Source: Janthinobacterium sp. Marseille (GTDB taxonomy: Bacteria; Pseudomonadota; Gammaproteobacteria; Burkholderiales; Burkholderiaceae_D). Taken from it: DNA of 64,000 nucleotides. The notes under the pieces were generated by a model, which worked only from the letters and a program-made list of their open reading frames with translations, was not told the origin of the DNA and searched no databases. Position numbers and translations under genes: made by a program. Positions 35,057 through 42,888 of the stretch are shown here, piece by piece (within the stretch, counting starts at the first letter, position 1; every line of letters starts with the position of its first letter). Location: positions 1,798,001 to 1,862,000 of the forward strand of contig NC_009659.1 in NCBI RefSeq assembly GCF_000013625.1, in the 5' to 3' direction.

Positions 35057-36880
35057 ATGTGTATGTTAATGACTAAACGGATCTGCTTGCTCGTGTTCCT
35101 GTCCATCCTGGCCCTGGCCAGGGTCGCGCAGGCGGGGACGGTTGTGCTGGAGCCGGGGCGTGACAGCTACCTGGTGCACGCAATAGTCGATGTACTGGAA
35201 GACCCGACAGGTCGCCTCAGCTTTGATGAAGTCAGCAAAGAGCCGCCTGTTGTTGCATTCCAGCAATACGACGTCGGCCAGTTCAGCTTCGGTTTCACCA
35301 AATCGGCTTACTGGTTCCGTTTCGAAGTCCTCAACCCTTCAGCCATACCGCACAATATGATCCTGGTCCTGCGTACTGCATGGCTGGACAAGATCAGCAT
35401 CTACCAGCCTGACGGCAGCGGCGGCTACAAGGAAACCCGGCTCGGTGACAGCCTACCGTTTAGTGAACGCCCTCATCCGCATCCACAGTTCCTGGTCGAC
35501 CTGGAGGCAGCTCCGGGGCCACAGACTTATTACCTGCGCATCAGCAGCACGCAAGCCTTTCTGTCGCCGATCGAGTTATGGGATGCACAAGCCTTCCATG
35601 ACAATGACCGCTCGCTGCTCGGCTACTTCGGCATGTTCTATGGCGTGGTCCTGGTCATGCTCTTGTACAACGCCTTTATCTGGGTTTCGACGCGGGATCG
35701 CAGCTATCTGTATTACTGCCTGTACCTGGGCGCCTTTTTCATCATGAATTTTTCCTACAACGGCTTTTCCTTCCAGTACCTGTGGCCGGATTCGCCGCGT
35801 TGGTCCAACTGGACTTACACCAGCTGGGTCTTCCTTTATCAATTGATGGCGATCATTTTTGCGATGGTCTTCCTCGAAACGTCCAAGCGCCTGCCGCGCA
35901 TGCACCGCCTCTTGTCTGTGTTCCTCTATGTGATGAGCGCCGCATGGCTGCTTTCCATCCTGTTCGCGAGCCCGGTTTTCCATAATGCGACCGGCGTGTA
36001 CTTTGTTTTCCTGTATTCACCATTGACTGCGGTTGCAGGCTTCCTGGCCTGGCGTTCCGGCTTCCGTGCCGCACGTTTCTTTGTCGTGGCGTCGATGGGT
36101 AATCTGGTCGGGGCCTTTATTACGGCGATGACGGTCAGCGGCTTCATGCCTTACAGTTTTGCCAGCTTCCATGCGGTGGAATTCGGCATCCTGGCGGATG
36201 TGATCCTGTTGTCGCTGGCCCTGGCGGACCGTATCAAATACCTGCGCTTGCAAAACGAAGCGGCTGAAAAAGCCATCATCGAACAGAAGCTGCAATCGAA
36301 TGAGTTACTGCGGCAAGCCAAGGATGATCTTGAGCGCATCGTGTCGGAACGTACCGCTGAATTGCGCAAGGCGCGGGATGAGGCGGAACGTTTGTCACGG
36401 GTCGATGCCTTGACCGGTGCATTTAACCGGCGCTATTTCAATGAAGTCGCGGCGCTTGAATTCGCCAAGGTAAGACGCCTGCATCAACCGCTTTCGGTGA
36501 TTTCCTTCGATATTGATTTATTCAAGCAGATCAACGATAACTACGGCCATGCGGCCGGCGATGAAGTGATCAAGGCCGCGGCACGCGTGAGCCGGAATGC
36601 GGTGCGGGAAATTGATTTTGTTGCCCGCATAGGCGGTGAAGAGTTCGCCATCCTGCTACCCGGGTCCACGATAGAACAAGCTGCCGCGACGGCAGAGCGT
36701 TTGCGCGAACTGGTGATCGCGGAGCAGGTCAGCTATCAGGGCAAACTACTGGCATTCACGGCCAGTTTCGGCGTGGCGCAACTGAAGGATAGCGACCAGA
36801 GTTTTGAAGCCTTGCTGCAGCGTGCCGACGAAATGATGTATCGCGCAAAAAACCTGGGCAGGAACAGGGTAGCGGCTTAG
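35057..36880 (+). CDS. Diguanylate cyclase with 7TMR-DISM sensor
   Basis: A 607-residue membrane enzyme that should make cyclic di-GMP. A signal/anchor segment ends near AQAG; residues about 30-180 form a 7TMR-DISM extracellular domain (FTKSAYWFRFEVLNPS), about 185-405 contain seven membrane helices, then a coiled coil and a GGDEF domain starting DALTGAFNRRYFNEVA. The active site reads GGEEF and the inhibitory I-site RxxD (REID) is five residues upstream. Start codons at 35057, 35063 and 35069 are all possible without clear ribosome sites. It stands alone with its own terminator. The ligand is unknown. Confidence 0.93.
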   Translation: MCMLMTKRICLLVFLSILALARVAQAGTVVLEPGRDSYLVHAIVDVLEDPTGRLSFDEVSKEPPVVAFQQYDVGQFSFGFTKSAYWFRFEVLNPSAIPHNMILVLRTAWLDKISIYQPDGSGGYKETRLGDSLPFSERPHPHPQFLVDLEAAPGPQTYYLRISSTQAFLSPIELWDAQAFHDNDRSLLGYFGMFYGVVLVMLLYNAFIWVSTRDRSYLYYCLYLGAFFIMNFSYNGFSFQYLWPDSPRWSNWTYTSWVFLYQLMAIIFAMVFLETSKRLPRMHRLLSVFLYVMSAAWLLSILFASPVFHNATGVYFVFLYSPLTAVAGFLAWRSGFRAARFFVVASMGNLVGAFITAMTVSGFMPYSFASFHAVEFGILADVILLSLALADRIKYLRLQNEAAEKAIIEQKLQSNELLRQAKDDLERIVSERTAELRKARDEAERLSRVDALTGAFNRRYFNEVAALEFAKVRRLHQPLSVISFDIDLFKQINDNYGHAAGDEVIKAAARVSRNAVREIDFVARIGGEEFAILLPGSTIEQAAATAERLRELVIAEQVSYQGKLLAFTASFGVAQLKDSDQSFEALLQRADEMMYRAKNLGRNRVAA

Positions 36881-36890
36881 TAAGGCCAAT

Positions 36891-36922
36891 AAAAAACGCC
36901 CGGTATAAGCCGGGCGTTTTTT
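36891..36922. terminator. Bidirectional rho-independent terminator
   Basis: AAAAAACGCCCGG, a six-base loop and CCGGGCGTTTTTT form a perfect A/T-flanked hairpin between the convergent diguanylate cyclase and asparaginase genes. Confidence 0.95.
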
Positions 36923-36950
36923 ACATGCGGACAGGATCTGTGGAAGCGGA

Positions 36951-38000
36951 TTAGCGATCGAAGATTTCCTGCAAGCCTTTTTGTGTGCTGATGCCATGTT
37001 GCAGCGACAGCATCAGCAGGATGCGTGCTTTCGCCGGTTTCAAGTCATCCGCCATTACCGCACCGGCTTCGAATGAAGTTTTGCCGCCGCCCTGGAAGCC
37101 GTAGCTAGGCAATACGCGACCGTTGTGGACACGGGTCGAAACCACGACTGCCACGTTTTTCGAGATCGCATATTTCACTGCTTCGAGCATCGCAACGTTC
37201 ATATTACCCATGCCCAGGGCCTGTACCACTACGCCGCGCACGCCGCGATCAACTGCATTGCGCAAGGCTGCGCCGTCGGCACCGCCATACATTGCAATGA
37301 TTTCGACTTCCGGCATTTTGTCGGTACGGATAGGGATGTGCATGCGACGCAACTGCGTGTAAGAGAAGGTCACACGGTCCGGGTAGACTTCACCGAGGAA
37401 GCCGTAGTCGCCTGACTTGAAGGTTTCTACATTGGCGGTATGCGTTTTGGTGACATAGCGGGCGGCATTGATTTGATTGTTCATTGCCAGCATTGCGCCC
37501 TTGTCCTTGGCTTGCGGATCGACTGCGATACGCACTGCATTGAGCAGGTTGCGCGGGCCGTCAAAGTCGGACACCGATGCATTGCGCTGCGCACCGATCA
37601 GCACGACAGGTTTGTTCGACTTGACGGTCAGGTCCAGCCAGTATGCGGTTTCTTCCAGCGTATCGGTACCGTGCGAGACGATGACACCGGCGACATCGCT
37701 ACGATCCAGCGTAGTCTGTACCGCTTTGGTCAGCGCGATCCAGCGTGGCGGATCCATATAGTCGGATGGCACATTGGACAGGTTGTTGACTTCTATCGTT
37801 GCGTACTTCGCGACGTCCGGCACGGTGGCCAGCAGGTCGTCACCGGAAATGGCCGGTACCGGGGCGTTTTTGACCGGATCTATCTTCATCGCAATCGTGC
37901 CGCCGGTGGCGATGAATTGCACGACCGGTTTGTTTTGCGCGAACGCAGGCAGGGCCGCCAGGAAGAGCAGGCTAATTGCGGTTTTTTTGAATTTATTCAT
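36951..38000 (-). CDS. ansB: Periplasmic type II asparaginase
   Basis: A 349-residue enzyme hydrolysing L-asparagine (and often glutamine). A signal peptide (MNKFKKTAISLLFLAALPAFAQ) is followed by the catalytic threonine motif FIATGGTIA and the second triad motif VSHGTDTLEETAYWL. Ser/Asp ligand residues and the ADGAALRNAV segment are conserved. A 13-bp CRP-like dyad (TGTGA-AAA-TCACA) lies 63 bases upstream; its spacing is not canonical. The gene is monocistronic. Asparaginase/glutaminase specificity cannot be separated from sequence alone here. Confidence 0.93.
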   Translation of the reverse strand: MNKFKKTAISLLFLAALPAFAQNKPVVQFIATGGTIAMKIDPVKNAPVPAISGDDLLATVPDVAKYATIEVNNLSNVPSDYMDPPRWIALTKAVQTTLDRSDVAGVIVSHGTDTLEETAYWLDLTVKSNKPVVLIGAQRNASVSDFDGPRNLLNAVRIAVDPQAKDKGAMLAMNNQINAARYVTKTHTANVETFKSGDYGFLGEVYPDRVTFSYTQLRRMHIPIRTDKMPEVEIIAMYGGADGAALRNAVDRGVRGVVVQALGMGNMNVAMLEAVKYAISKNVAVVVSTRVHNGRVLPSYGFQGGGKTSFEAGAVMADDLKPAKARILLMLSLQHGISTQKGLQEIFDR

Positions 38001-38062
38001 TCTGTCTCTCGCTCCATTGTTTTTGATATTTCTTTACTGAAAATGACGCCGGGGTCACTGCT

Positions 38063-38075
38063 TGTGAAAATCACA
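38063..38075. promoter_or_regulatory. Short TGTGA/TCACA dyad upstream of ansB
   Basis: TGTGA and TCACA are separated by three bases, not the six of the CRP consensus. E. coli ansB is known to be under CRP and FNR control, but this site is weak evidence. Confidence 0.25.
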
Positions 38076-38209
38076 GCCACTCATTAATACCATAATCTGA
38101 CATATCAGAAGCTGCCGACGGGCTTAAATTTGCAGAAAAATTTTGCCCGCCGCTGACAGCTGCAAGCAAGAAATCAATGCTAGATAAATGACTGCCACTG
38201 CGGACAGCT

Positions 38210-39733
38210 TCAGTTATTGTCATATTTGATCCACAGGTCTTCTGCGGAGCGCATGATGTATCCGTCCTTACTGCGCATGACAATGATCTTTTCGTTTTCA
38301 CTGACGAAAGCGGTTTCCCCCACTTGCTGCAGGCGTTCAGCCAACGGTTTGCCGGCTGTTTCATTCGCTTGTCCGGCCATCAGGTCTGCCAGCAGGCTGA
38401 AGACGCCGAAGTAACTGGTGGCGTGTTTCACTTCGAGCGGCGGGCCGGCTTCTTTCGCCGCTGCCATGCCTATGAGTTTGATGGCGACCGGTACCAGCGT
38501 CAGTTTGGGACTGGGTATTTCGCGCATGCCGGCAGCCTGTAATTGATCACCGCGCATCGCCGCACCATGTGCCGGCATCAGGATGACGACGACCGGCCGG
38601 TTCGAAGCTTCAAGCTGTGTGACGAAGTGGTCGAAATCCGCCAGCAGCTTGTCCAGGCGCGGCTTATAGCTTTGCACGCTATTGATGGCGCGCGGCCCGG
38701 GCAGGATATTGCCGTCATGTAGCGTGATGCTGTTGTAGTAGAGCGCGACCGGCTTGCCGCCCGGATGTGCATGATGTTTGTTCCACCATTTGGACAATAC
38801 CGAGAAATCATCATAGACCGGCGTGCCATCGAAACCATGCATGGCGACGCTGCCCCATTTGCCTTCCTCGACCCCGGTACCGGCATAAGCACTAATGGTT
38901 TCGGCGTAACGGTTGTAGCGACCGTTGTGGTTCATCACCGCGGCGGTATCGTAGCCGGCTTGGCGCAGGTTTTCGAAGAGCGAACATCCTGTTGCCGGTG
39001 CTTCTGCCAATACGCTGTCACCGGGCTGGCCGCAACTGCCACGCAATAAACGCTTCGCCGCTGCTGCGCTATGGCTGGTGGCTGAATTAAAGTTCAGCAG
39101 GACAAGGTCAAAGCGGTTCAGGAATTTCGGATAGGGCGCATCGACGAAGGCGAGGTCATCCCAGGACAGTGCGCCCGGCTGCAGGATCACGATATCGAAA
39201 GCTTGCCTGGCGTTGGCGATGGAAGGCAGGCTGAGCCGACGCTCTTTTTCTTGTGCGTAGAAAGTATCCAGCATGGCGCCCGGATCCTGTGCGCCGGCAA
39301 CGAGATGCAGATTCTGGGCAGGCAAGCCGAACTGCGCCAGCAAGGGAATGAGCAGGATGCCGACAAAGACGAAGCTGCTGAAGCGCAGGCGTCCTGCCAG
39401 CAGCACATACAGCGCCAGCATGACTGCAAAGACGACGACATACCAAAGGTTGATGAAGCGCGCGAATAACTCCAGCAGGTAACTGAAGCTATAGCTGCTC
39501 ATATTGGCTGCTTCGGCCAGCAGGCGATCCGGTGGCGGCAGGCTGGATTCGTAATACAGCAGTGCAATGGCGGCGATGATGGCGATGCTTTGCTGCGCGA
39601 TGCGCCAGCGTGGGTGGCGGAAACTGAAGCTTACGCAGATGGCGAGCAGGAGATTGAGGTACCAGTTGAATTTAATCGCATGGTTGAAATACAGGGCGAA
39701 CTTGGCAAAAAAGTACAAGCTCCAGTATTGCAT
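38210..39733 (-). CDS. bcsG: BcsG-like cellulose phosphoethanolamine transferase homologue, solitary
   Basis: A 507-residue membrane protein. Residues 1-135 form about four or five helices starting YWSLYFFAKFALYF, as in BcsG, followed by a periplasmic alkaline-phosphatase-fold domain with SWDDL, LNFNSATSHSAAAA, FDGTPVYDD, LHDGN and AGMREIPSPKLTLVPV. By alignment from memory with E. coli BcsG, the nucleophile Ser is kept (S222) with His389 and His339, but Cys243 is Gly187, Tyr277 is His221 and Glu442 is Ala388, so two of the zinc-site residues are changed. No cellulose synthase genes flank it; the neighbours are ansB and a hypothetical gene. Activity is therefore uncertain. Confidence 0.85.
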   Translation of the reverse strand: MQYWSLYFFAKFALYFNHAIKFNWYLNLLLAICVSFSFRHPRWRIAQQSIAIIAAIALLYYESSLPPPDRLLAEAANMSSYSFSYLLELFARFINLWYVVVFAVMLALYVLLAGRLRFSSFVFVGILLIPLLAQFGLPAQNLHLVAGAQDPGAMLDTFYAQEKERRLSLPSIANARQAFDIVILQPGALSWDDLAFVDAPYPKFLNRFDLVLLNFNSATSHSAAAAKRLLRGSCGQPGDSVLAEAPATGCSLFENLRQAGYDTAAVMNHNGRYNRYAETISAYAGTGVEEGKWGSVAMHGFDGTPVYDDFSVLSKWWNKHHAHPGGKPVALYYNSITLHDGNILPGPRAINSVQSYKPRLDKLLADFDHFVTQLEASNRPVVVILMPAHGAAMRGDQLQAAGMREIPSPKLTLVPVAIKLIGMAAAKEAGPPLEVKHATSYFGVFSLLADLMAGQANETAGKPLAERLQQVGETAFVSENEKIIVMRSKDGYIMRSAEDLWIKYDNN

Positions 39734-39966
39734 CTCGGCGTCCCGGCTCGGATAGGTTGAATAGTTCTTTGCTACTGAAAAGGAACAGAATCCATTTGCT
39801 GCAAAAACCAGTCATTGCATAGCGCAGGCAAGCCAGCCTGCCTGAAAATGTATATTTTTTGCTAAGTTTTGCAAGCATACCCTGACTTGGGCGGTGCGTG
39901 GAATATTCGCGATTGTTTTGTGACGCTGGTGCCGGGATGGCGGGAAGGGAAGTATCGGGCAAGCAG

Positions 39967-39987
39967 GACCGGAGCAGGCGTCCGGTC
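39967..39987 (-). terminator. Hairpin after the hypothetical gene
   Basis: GACCGGA and TCCGGTC form a 7-bp stem with a seven-base loop, 16 bases beyond the stop of the minus-strand gene at 40004. No U-run follows. Confidence 0.35.
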
Positions 39988-40003
39988 TTAGTGGATACGG
40001 GTA

Positions 40004-40348
40004 TCAGGCAACGAAGCGCTGCTCGCTTTCGGTACTTTTGCTTGATGCAGGCTGGAATGACAGCTTGTCGCGGCCTCGCAGGGCCTTGGCGTGCTGATTC
40101 TTCAAATTAAAGCGCAGACCCAGCAAATGCAGCGGGTCGGGCACCTGGTGAATGTTCAGTGTGACGGCTTTTTTCGGGCGTATGAATATCCGCTGCAACC
40201 ACAATCCGGCTTCATGCGGACGCTCGACGCCCAATTGCATGGCCAGCCAATGGGTCAGGCGACGGCTGCGGCTGGCCAGCAGTGGATGCAGCACACGCAT
40301 GGTGCCGTCTTCATTGCTGACGGCGATGGCCGTGTGGCTGGTTTTCAT
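40004..40348 (-). CDS. Hypothetical protein
   Basis: A 114-residue frame that I do not recognise. AAGGAA lies seven bases before its ATG, codon use matches the neighbouring genes, and the protein has a mixed basic character (MRVLHPLLASRSRRLTHWLAM; basic segment LQRIFIRPKKAVTL) without a signal peptide or membrane helix. It lies between the bcsG homologue and hemN, the latter transcribed away. No function is proposed. Confidence 0.55.
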   Translation of the reverse strand: MKTSHTAIAVSNEDGTMRVLHPLLASRSRRLTHWLAMQLGVERPHEAGLWLQRIFIRPKKAVTLNIHQVPDPLHLLGLRFNLKNQHAKALRGRDKLSFQPASSKSTESEQRFVA

Positions 40349-40550
40349 ATCATTCCTTCCGCAGTTGCCGGTGTCTGTTCATTCGGTACTTTCACCTTAG
40401 CAAAGCGCCCCTGTGTCCACGAGTAAACCTTTGTTAATACGCATGTGCTGTAGTGCCGACCGCGACAGAACTTATGAAATCATCAATTGCGTTTGCAGTT
40501 GCTAACGCGTCATTGCTGCAAATCGCGGCAATCCGGGTACTCCATCGTTT

Positions 40551-40564
40551 TTGATATATGTCAA
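40551..40564. promoter_or_regulatory. FNR box upstream of hemN
   Basis: TTGAT-ATAT-GTCAA matches the FNR consensus at nine of ten positions. A -10-like TACACT at 40587-40592 is placed as expected for a class II site centred near -41.5. Confidence 0.75.
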
Positions 40565-40646
40565 AGCGCTACGTTGCCGCCGTGCTTACACTCGGGGCTC
40601 ATCTGGTCGCCACCATTTCGGACGCGACCGGCAACAGGAGTGAGGC

Positions 40647-42110
40647 ATGTCAGAAACGGCAGGAACGGTGGGATCGGCAGCACTGCTACCCGTGACACAA
40701 ACGGTGGAGTTCGATACCGCGCTGATCAGGAAGCTCAGCCGGCTCGGACCGCGCTATACCTCGTATCCGACGGCGGACCGCTTCAATGCCGAGTTCGGCT
40801 ATCGCGATTACCTGCAGGCTGTGACCGGCGCGACGGCGCGCGGCAATATGCATCCCTTGTCGCTATACATTCATATTCCGTTCTGCGAATCGATTTGCTA
40901 CTACTGTGGCTGCAACAAAATCGTCACCAAGGACAGGAGCAAGGCGGCCAACTATCTGGTTTACCTGAAACGTGAAATTGAAATGCAGGGCAAATTGCTG
41001 GCCGGTTCCAACCAGGTCGAGCAATTGCATTTCGGCGGCGGTACACCGACTTACCTCACAGATGCGCAAATGGGCGAGCTGATGCTGCACTTGCGGCGCT
41101 GGTTCAGTTTTGCACCGGATGCGGAAGGTGAATACTCGATAGAAGTCGATCCGCGCACGGTGACACCTGAGCGGGTGCATGGCCTGCGACGCCAGGGTTT
41201 CAATCGCATCAGCCTGGGTGTGCAGGACTTTGACGCCGAAGTACAAAAGGCGGTGAACCGCATCCAGCCGGAAAGCGAAACCGTTGCCATCATGGACGCG
41301 GCGCGTGCCGCCGGTTTTCGCTCGGTCAGCATCGACCTGATTTATGGCTTGCCGAAACAAAACCTGCACACCATGGAACAGACGCTGGAGAAAGTGATTG
41401 CGGCGAATCCGGATCGCATCGCCATCTATAACTATGCGCACATGCCGCACCTATTCAAGCCGCAACGACGGATTGCAGAAGCCGATTTGCCGGATGGCGA
41501 AACCAAGCTGGAGATGCTGGCGCTCTGCATCCAGCGCCTGAACGATGCAGGTTACATCTATATAGGCATGGATCATTTTGCCAAGCCGGGCGACGACCTC
41601 GCGATTGCACAAAGGCAGGGCCGCCTGCATCGCAACTTCCAGGGTTACTCGACGCATGTCGGTGCCGACCTGGTGTCTTGCGGCGTGTCGGCCATCAGTG
41701 CGATCGGTGCGACTTACAGCCAAAACGTCAAAACGCTGGATGAATATTACGAACACATAGAGCAGAACGAGTTGCCGATTGCGCGCGGCATCAAGCTGAA
41801 TATGGATGATTTGCTGAGGCGCATCATCATCCAGATGCTGATGTGTAATTTTGAATTGTCGATTGCATCGATAGAGCTGGCTTATCCGATCGTCTTCAAC
41901 AGCTACTTCGAGGCCGAGTTGCGCAAGTTGCGCGAACTGGAGCAGAGCGGCTTGCTCAGCATCGATGAAGAGTGGATCACGGTTACGCCGAAGGGACGTT
42001 TGCTGATACGGAATATCTGCATGGTGTTTGATCGCTACCTGGATGCGGCACGCGACACAAAAGCCGCAGACGGCGCGACCCAGCCCTTGCGCTATTCAAA
42101 GACTATTTGA
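40647..42110 (+). CDS. hemN: Oxygen-independent coproporphyrinogen III dehydrogenase
   Basis: A 487-residue radical-SAM enzyme converting coproporphyrinogen III to protoporphyrinogen IX without oxygen. The cluster motif is HIPFCESICYYCGCNK (CxxxCxxC), followed by FGGGTPTYL for SAM binding and later NRISLGVQDFD and a HemN C-terminal domain. Length and N-terminus (LGPRYTSYPTADRF) fit HemN rather than HemW. AGGAGTGAGGC precedes ATG 40647. The FNR box upstream indicates microaerobic induction. It leads the gene block that supplies haem and assembly factors for the cbb3 oxidase. Confidence 0.97.
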   Translation: MSETAGTVGSAALLPVTQTVEFDTALIRKLSRLGPRYTSYPTADRFNAEFGYRDYLQAVTGATARGNMHPLSLYIHIPFCESICYYCGCNKIVTKDRSKAANYLVYLKREIEMQGKLLAGSNQVEQLHFGGGTPTYLTDAQMGELMLHLRRWFSFAPDAEGEYSIEVDPRTVTPERVHGLRRQGFNRISLGVQDFDAEVQKAVNRIQPESETVAIMDAARAAGFRSVSIDLIYGLPKQNLHTMEQTLEKVIAANPDRIAIYNYAHMPHLFKPQRRIAEADLPDGETKLEMLALCIQRLNDAGYIYIGMDHFAKPGDDLAIAQRQGRLHRNFQGYSTHVGADLVSCGVSAISAIGATYSQNVKTLDEYYEHIEQNELPIARGIKLNMDDLLRRIIIQMLMCNFELSIASIELAYPIVFNSYFEAELRKLRELEQSGLLSIDEEWITVTPKGRLLIRNICMVFDRYLDAARDTKAADGATQPLRYSKTI

Positions 42111-42114
42111 ACTT

Positions 42115-42888
42115 ATGACCGGCATCTCGCTTATCCCATTCTTCATGCTGGGCCTGCTCGGCAGCCTGCATTGCGTGGGCATGTGCGGCGGGATCGTCAG
42201 CGCCTTCTCCGCGGCATCACGGCCGCAGCGTCCTTTCCCGGCAGTGGTCGTCACGATACCTACCGTTAGCCCGGCCGTATACCGCGATGCATTGCAGGTG
42301 CTGGCGTATAACGCCGGTCGCATAGGCAGCTATGCGGTGGCCGGGGCCATCGTCGGCGGTATCGCCGGCGGCGTGCACAGCCTGTCCGGTGTCGCTGCGC
42401 TGCAGGTCGGCGGCTACTGGCTGGCGAACGGCATGCTGGTGGTGCTGGGTCTCTATCTGATGGATGCCTGGCGTGGGCTGGCACGACTGGAACAGGCCGG
42501 ACAGTTTTTATGGTCACGTTTGCGACCGTTGATGAAACCCTTGCTACCGATGGATACCGTCGGCAAGGCATTTGCGCTTGGCGGCCTGTGGGGTTGGCTG
42601 CCATGCGGCATGGTGTACAGCGTATTGCTGACGGCGATGTTTTCCGGCTCTGCGCTATCGGGTGCCAGTGTCATGCTGGCTTTCGGCCTTGGTACTTTAC
42701 CTGCCTTGTTGGGGCTGGGCTTGCTGGGCACGCGCTTGCGTGAACTGGCGCGGCAGCGCAGTGTCAGGATCGCATGCGGCCTCATCGTACTGGCCTTCGG
42801 CGTGCTGGGTTTATTGCGTGCCGCCGGTGTGTTGTCCAACGGCTGGCTGGATATCCTGTGCATTACACCGCAGGCAGGAGTGCATTGA
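42115..42888 (+). CDS. TauE/SafE-like membrane protein of the cbb3 cluster
   Basis: A 257-residue polytopic protein with about six helices, of the UreH/TauE-SafE-like type commonly found next to ccoI in proteobacteria. The first helix contains GLLGSLHCVGMCGGIVSAF with a CxxxC cysteine pair, and a second half begins GGLWGWLPCGMVYSVLL. Such proteins are thought to help metal or haem handling during cytochrome oxidase assembly, but the transported species is unproven. The start is four bases after the hemN stop; its end overlaps the ccoI start by one base. Confidence 0.85.
   Translation: MTGISLIPFFMLGLLGSLHCVGMCGGIVSAFSAASRPQRPFPAVVVTIPTVSPAVYRDALQVLAYNAGRIGSYAVAGAIVGGIAGGVHSLSGVAALQVGGYWLANGMLVVLGLYLMDAWRGLARLEQAGQFLWSRLRPLMKPLLPMDTVGKAFALGGLWGWLPCGMVYSVLLTAMFSGSALSGASVMLAFGLGTLPALLGLGLLGTRLRELARQRSVRIACGLIVLAFGVLGLLRAAGVLSNGWLDILCITPQAGVH

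Noticed and set aside
38063..38075. A true CRP site upstream of ansB
   Set aside because: The half-sites match but the spacer is three instead of six bases, so it is listed only as a weak dyad.
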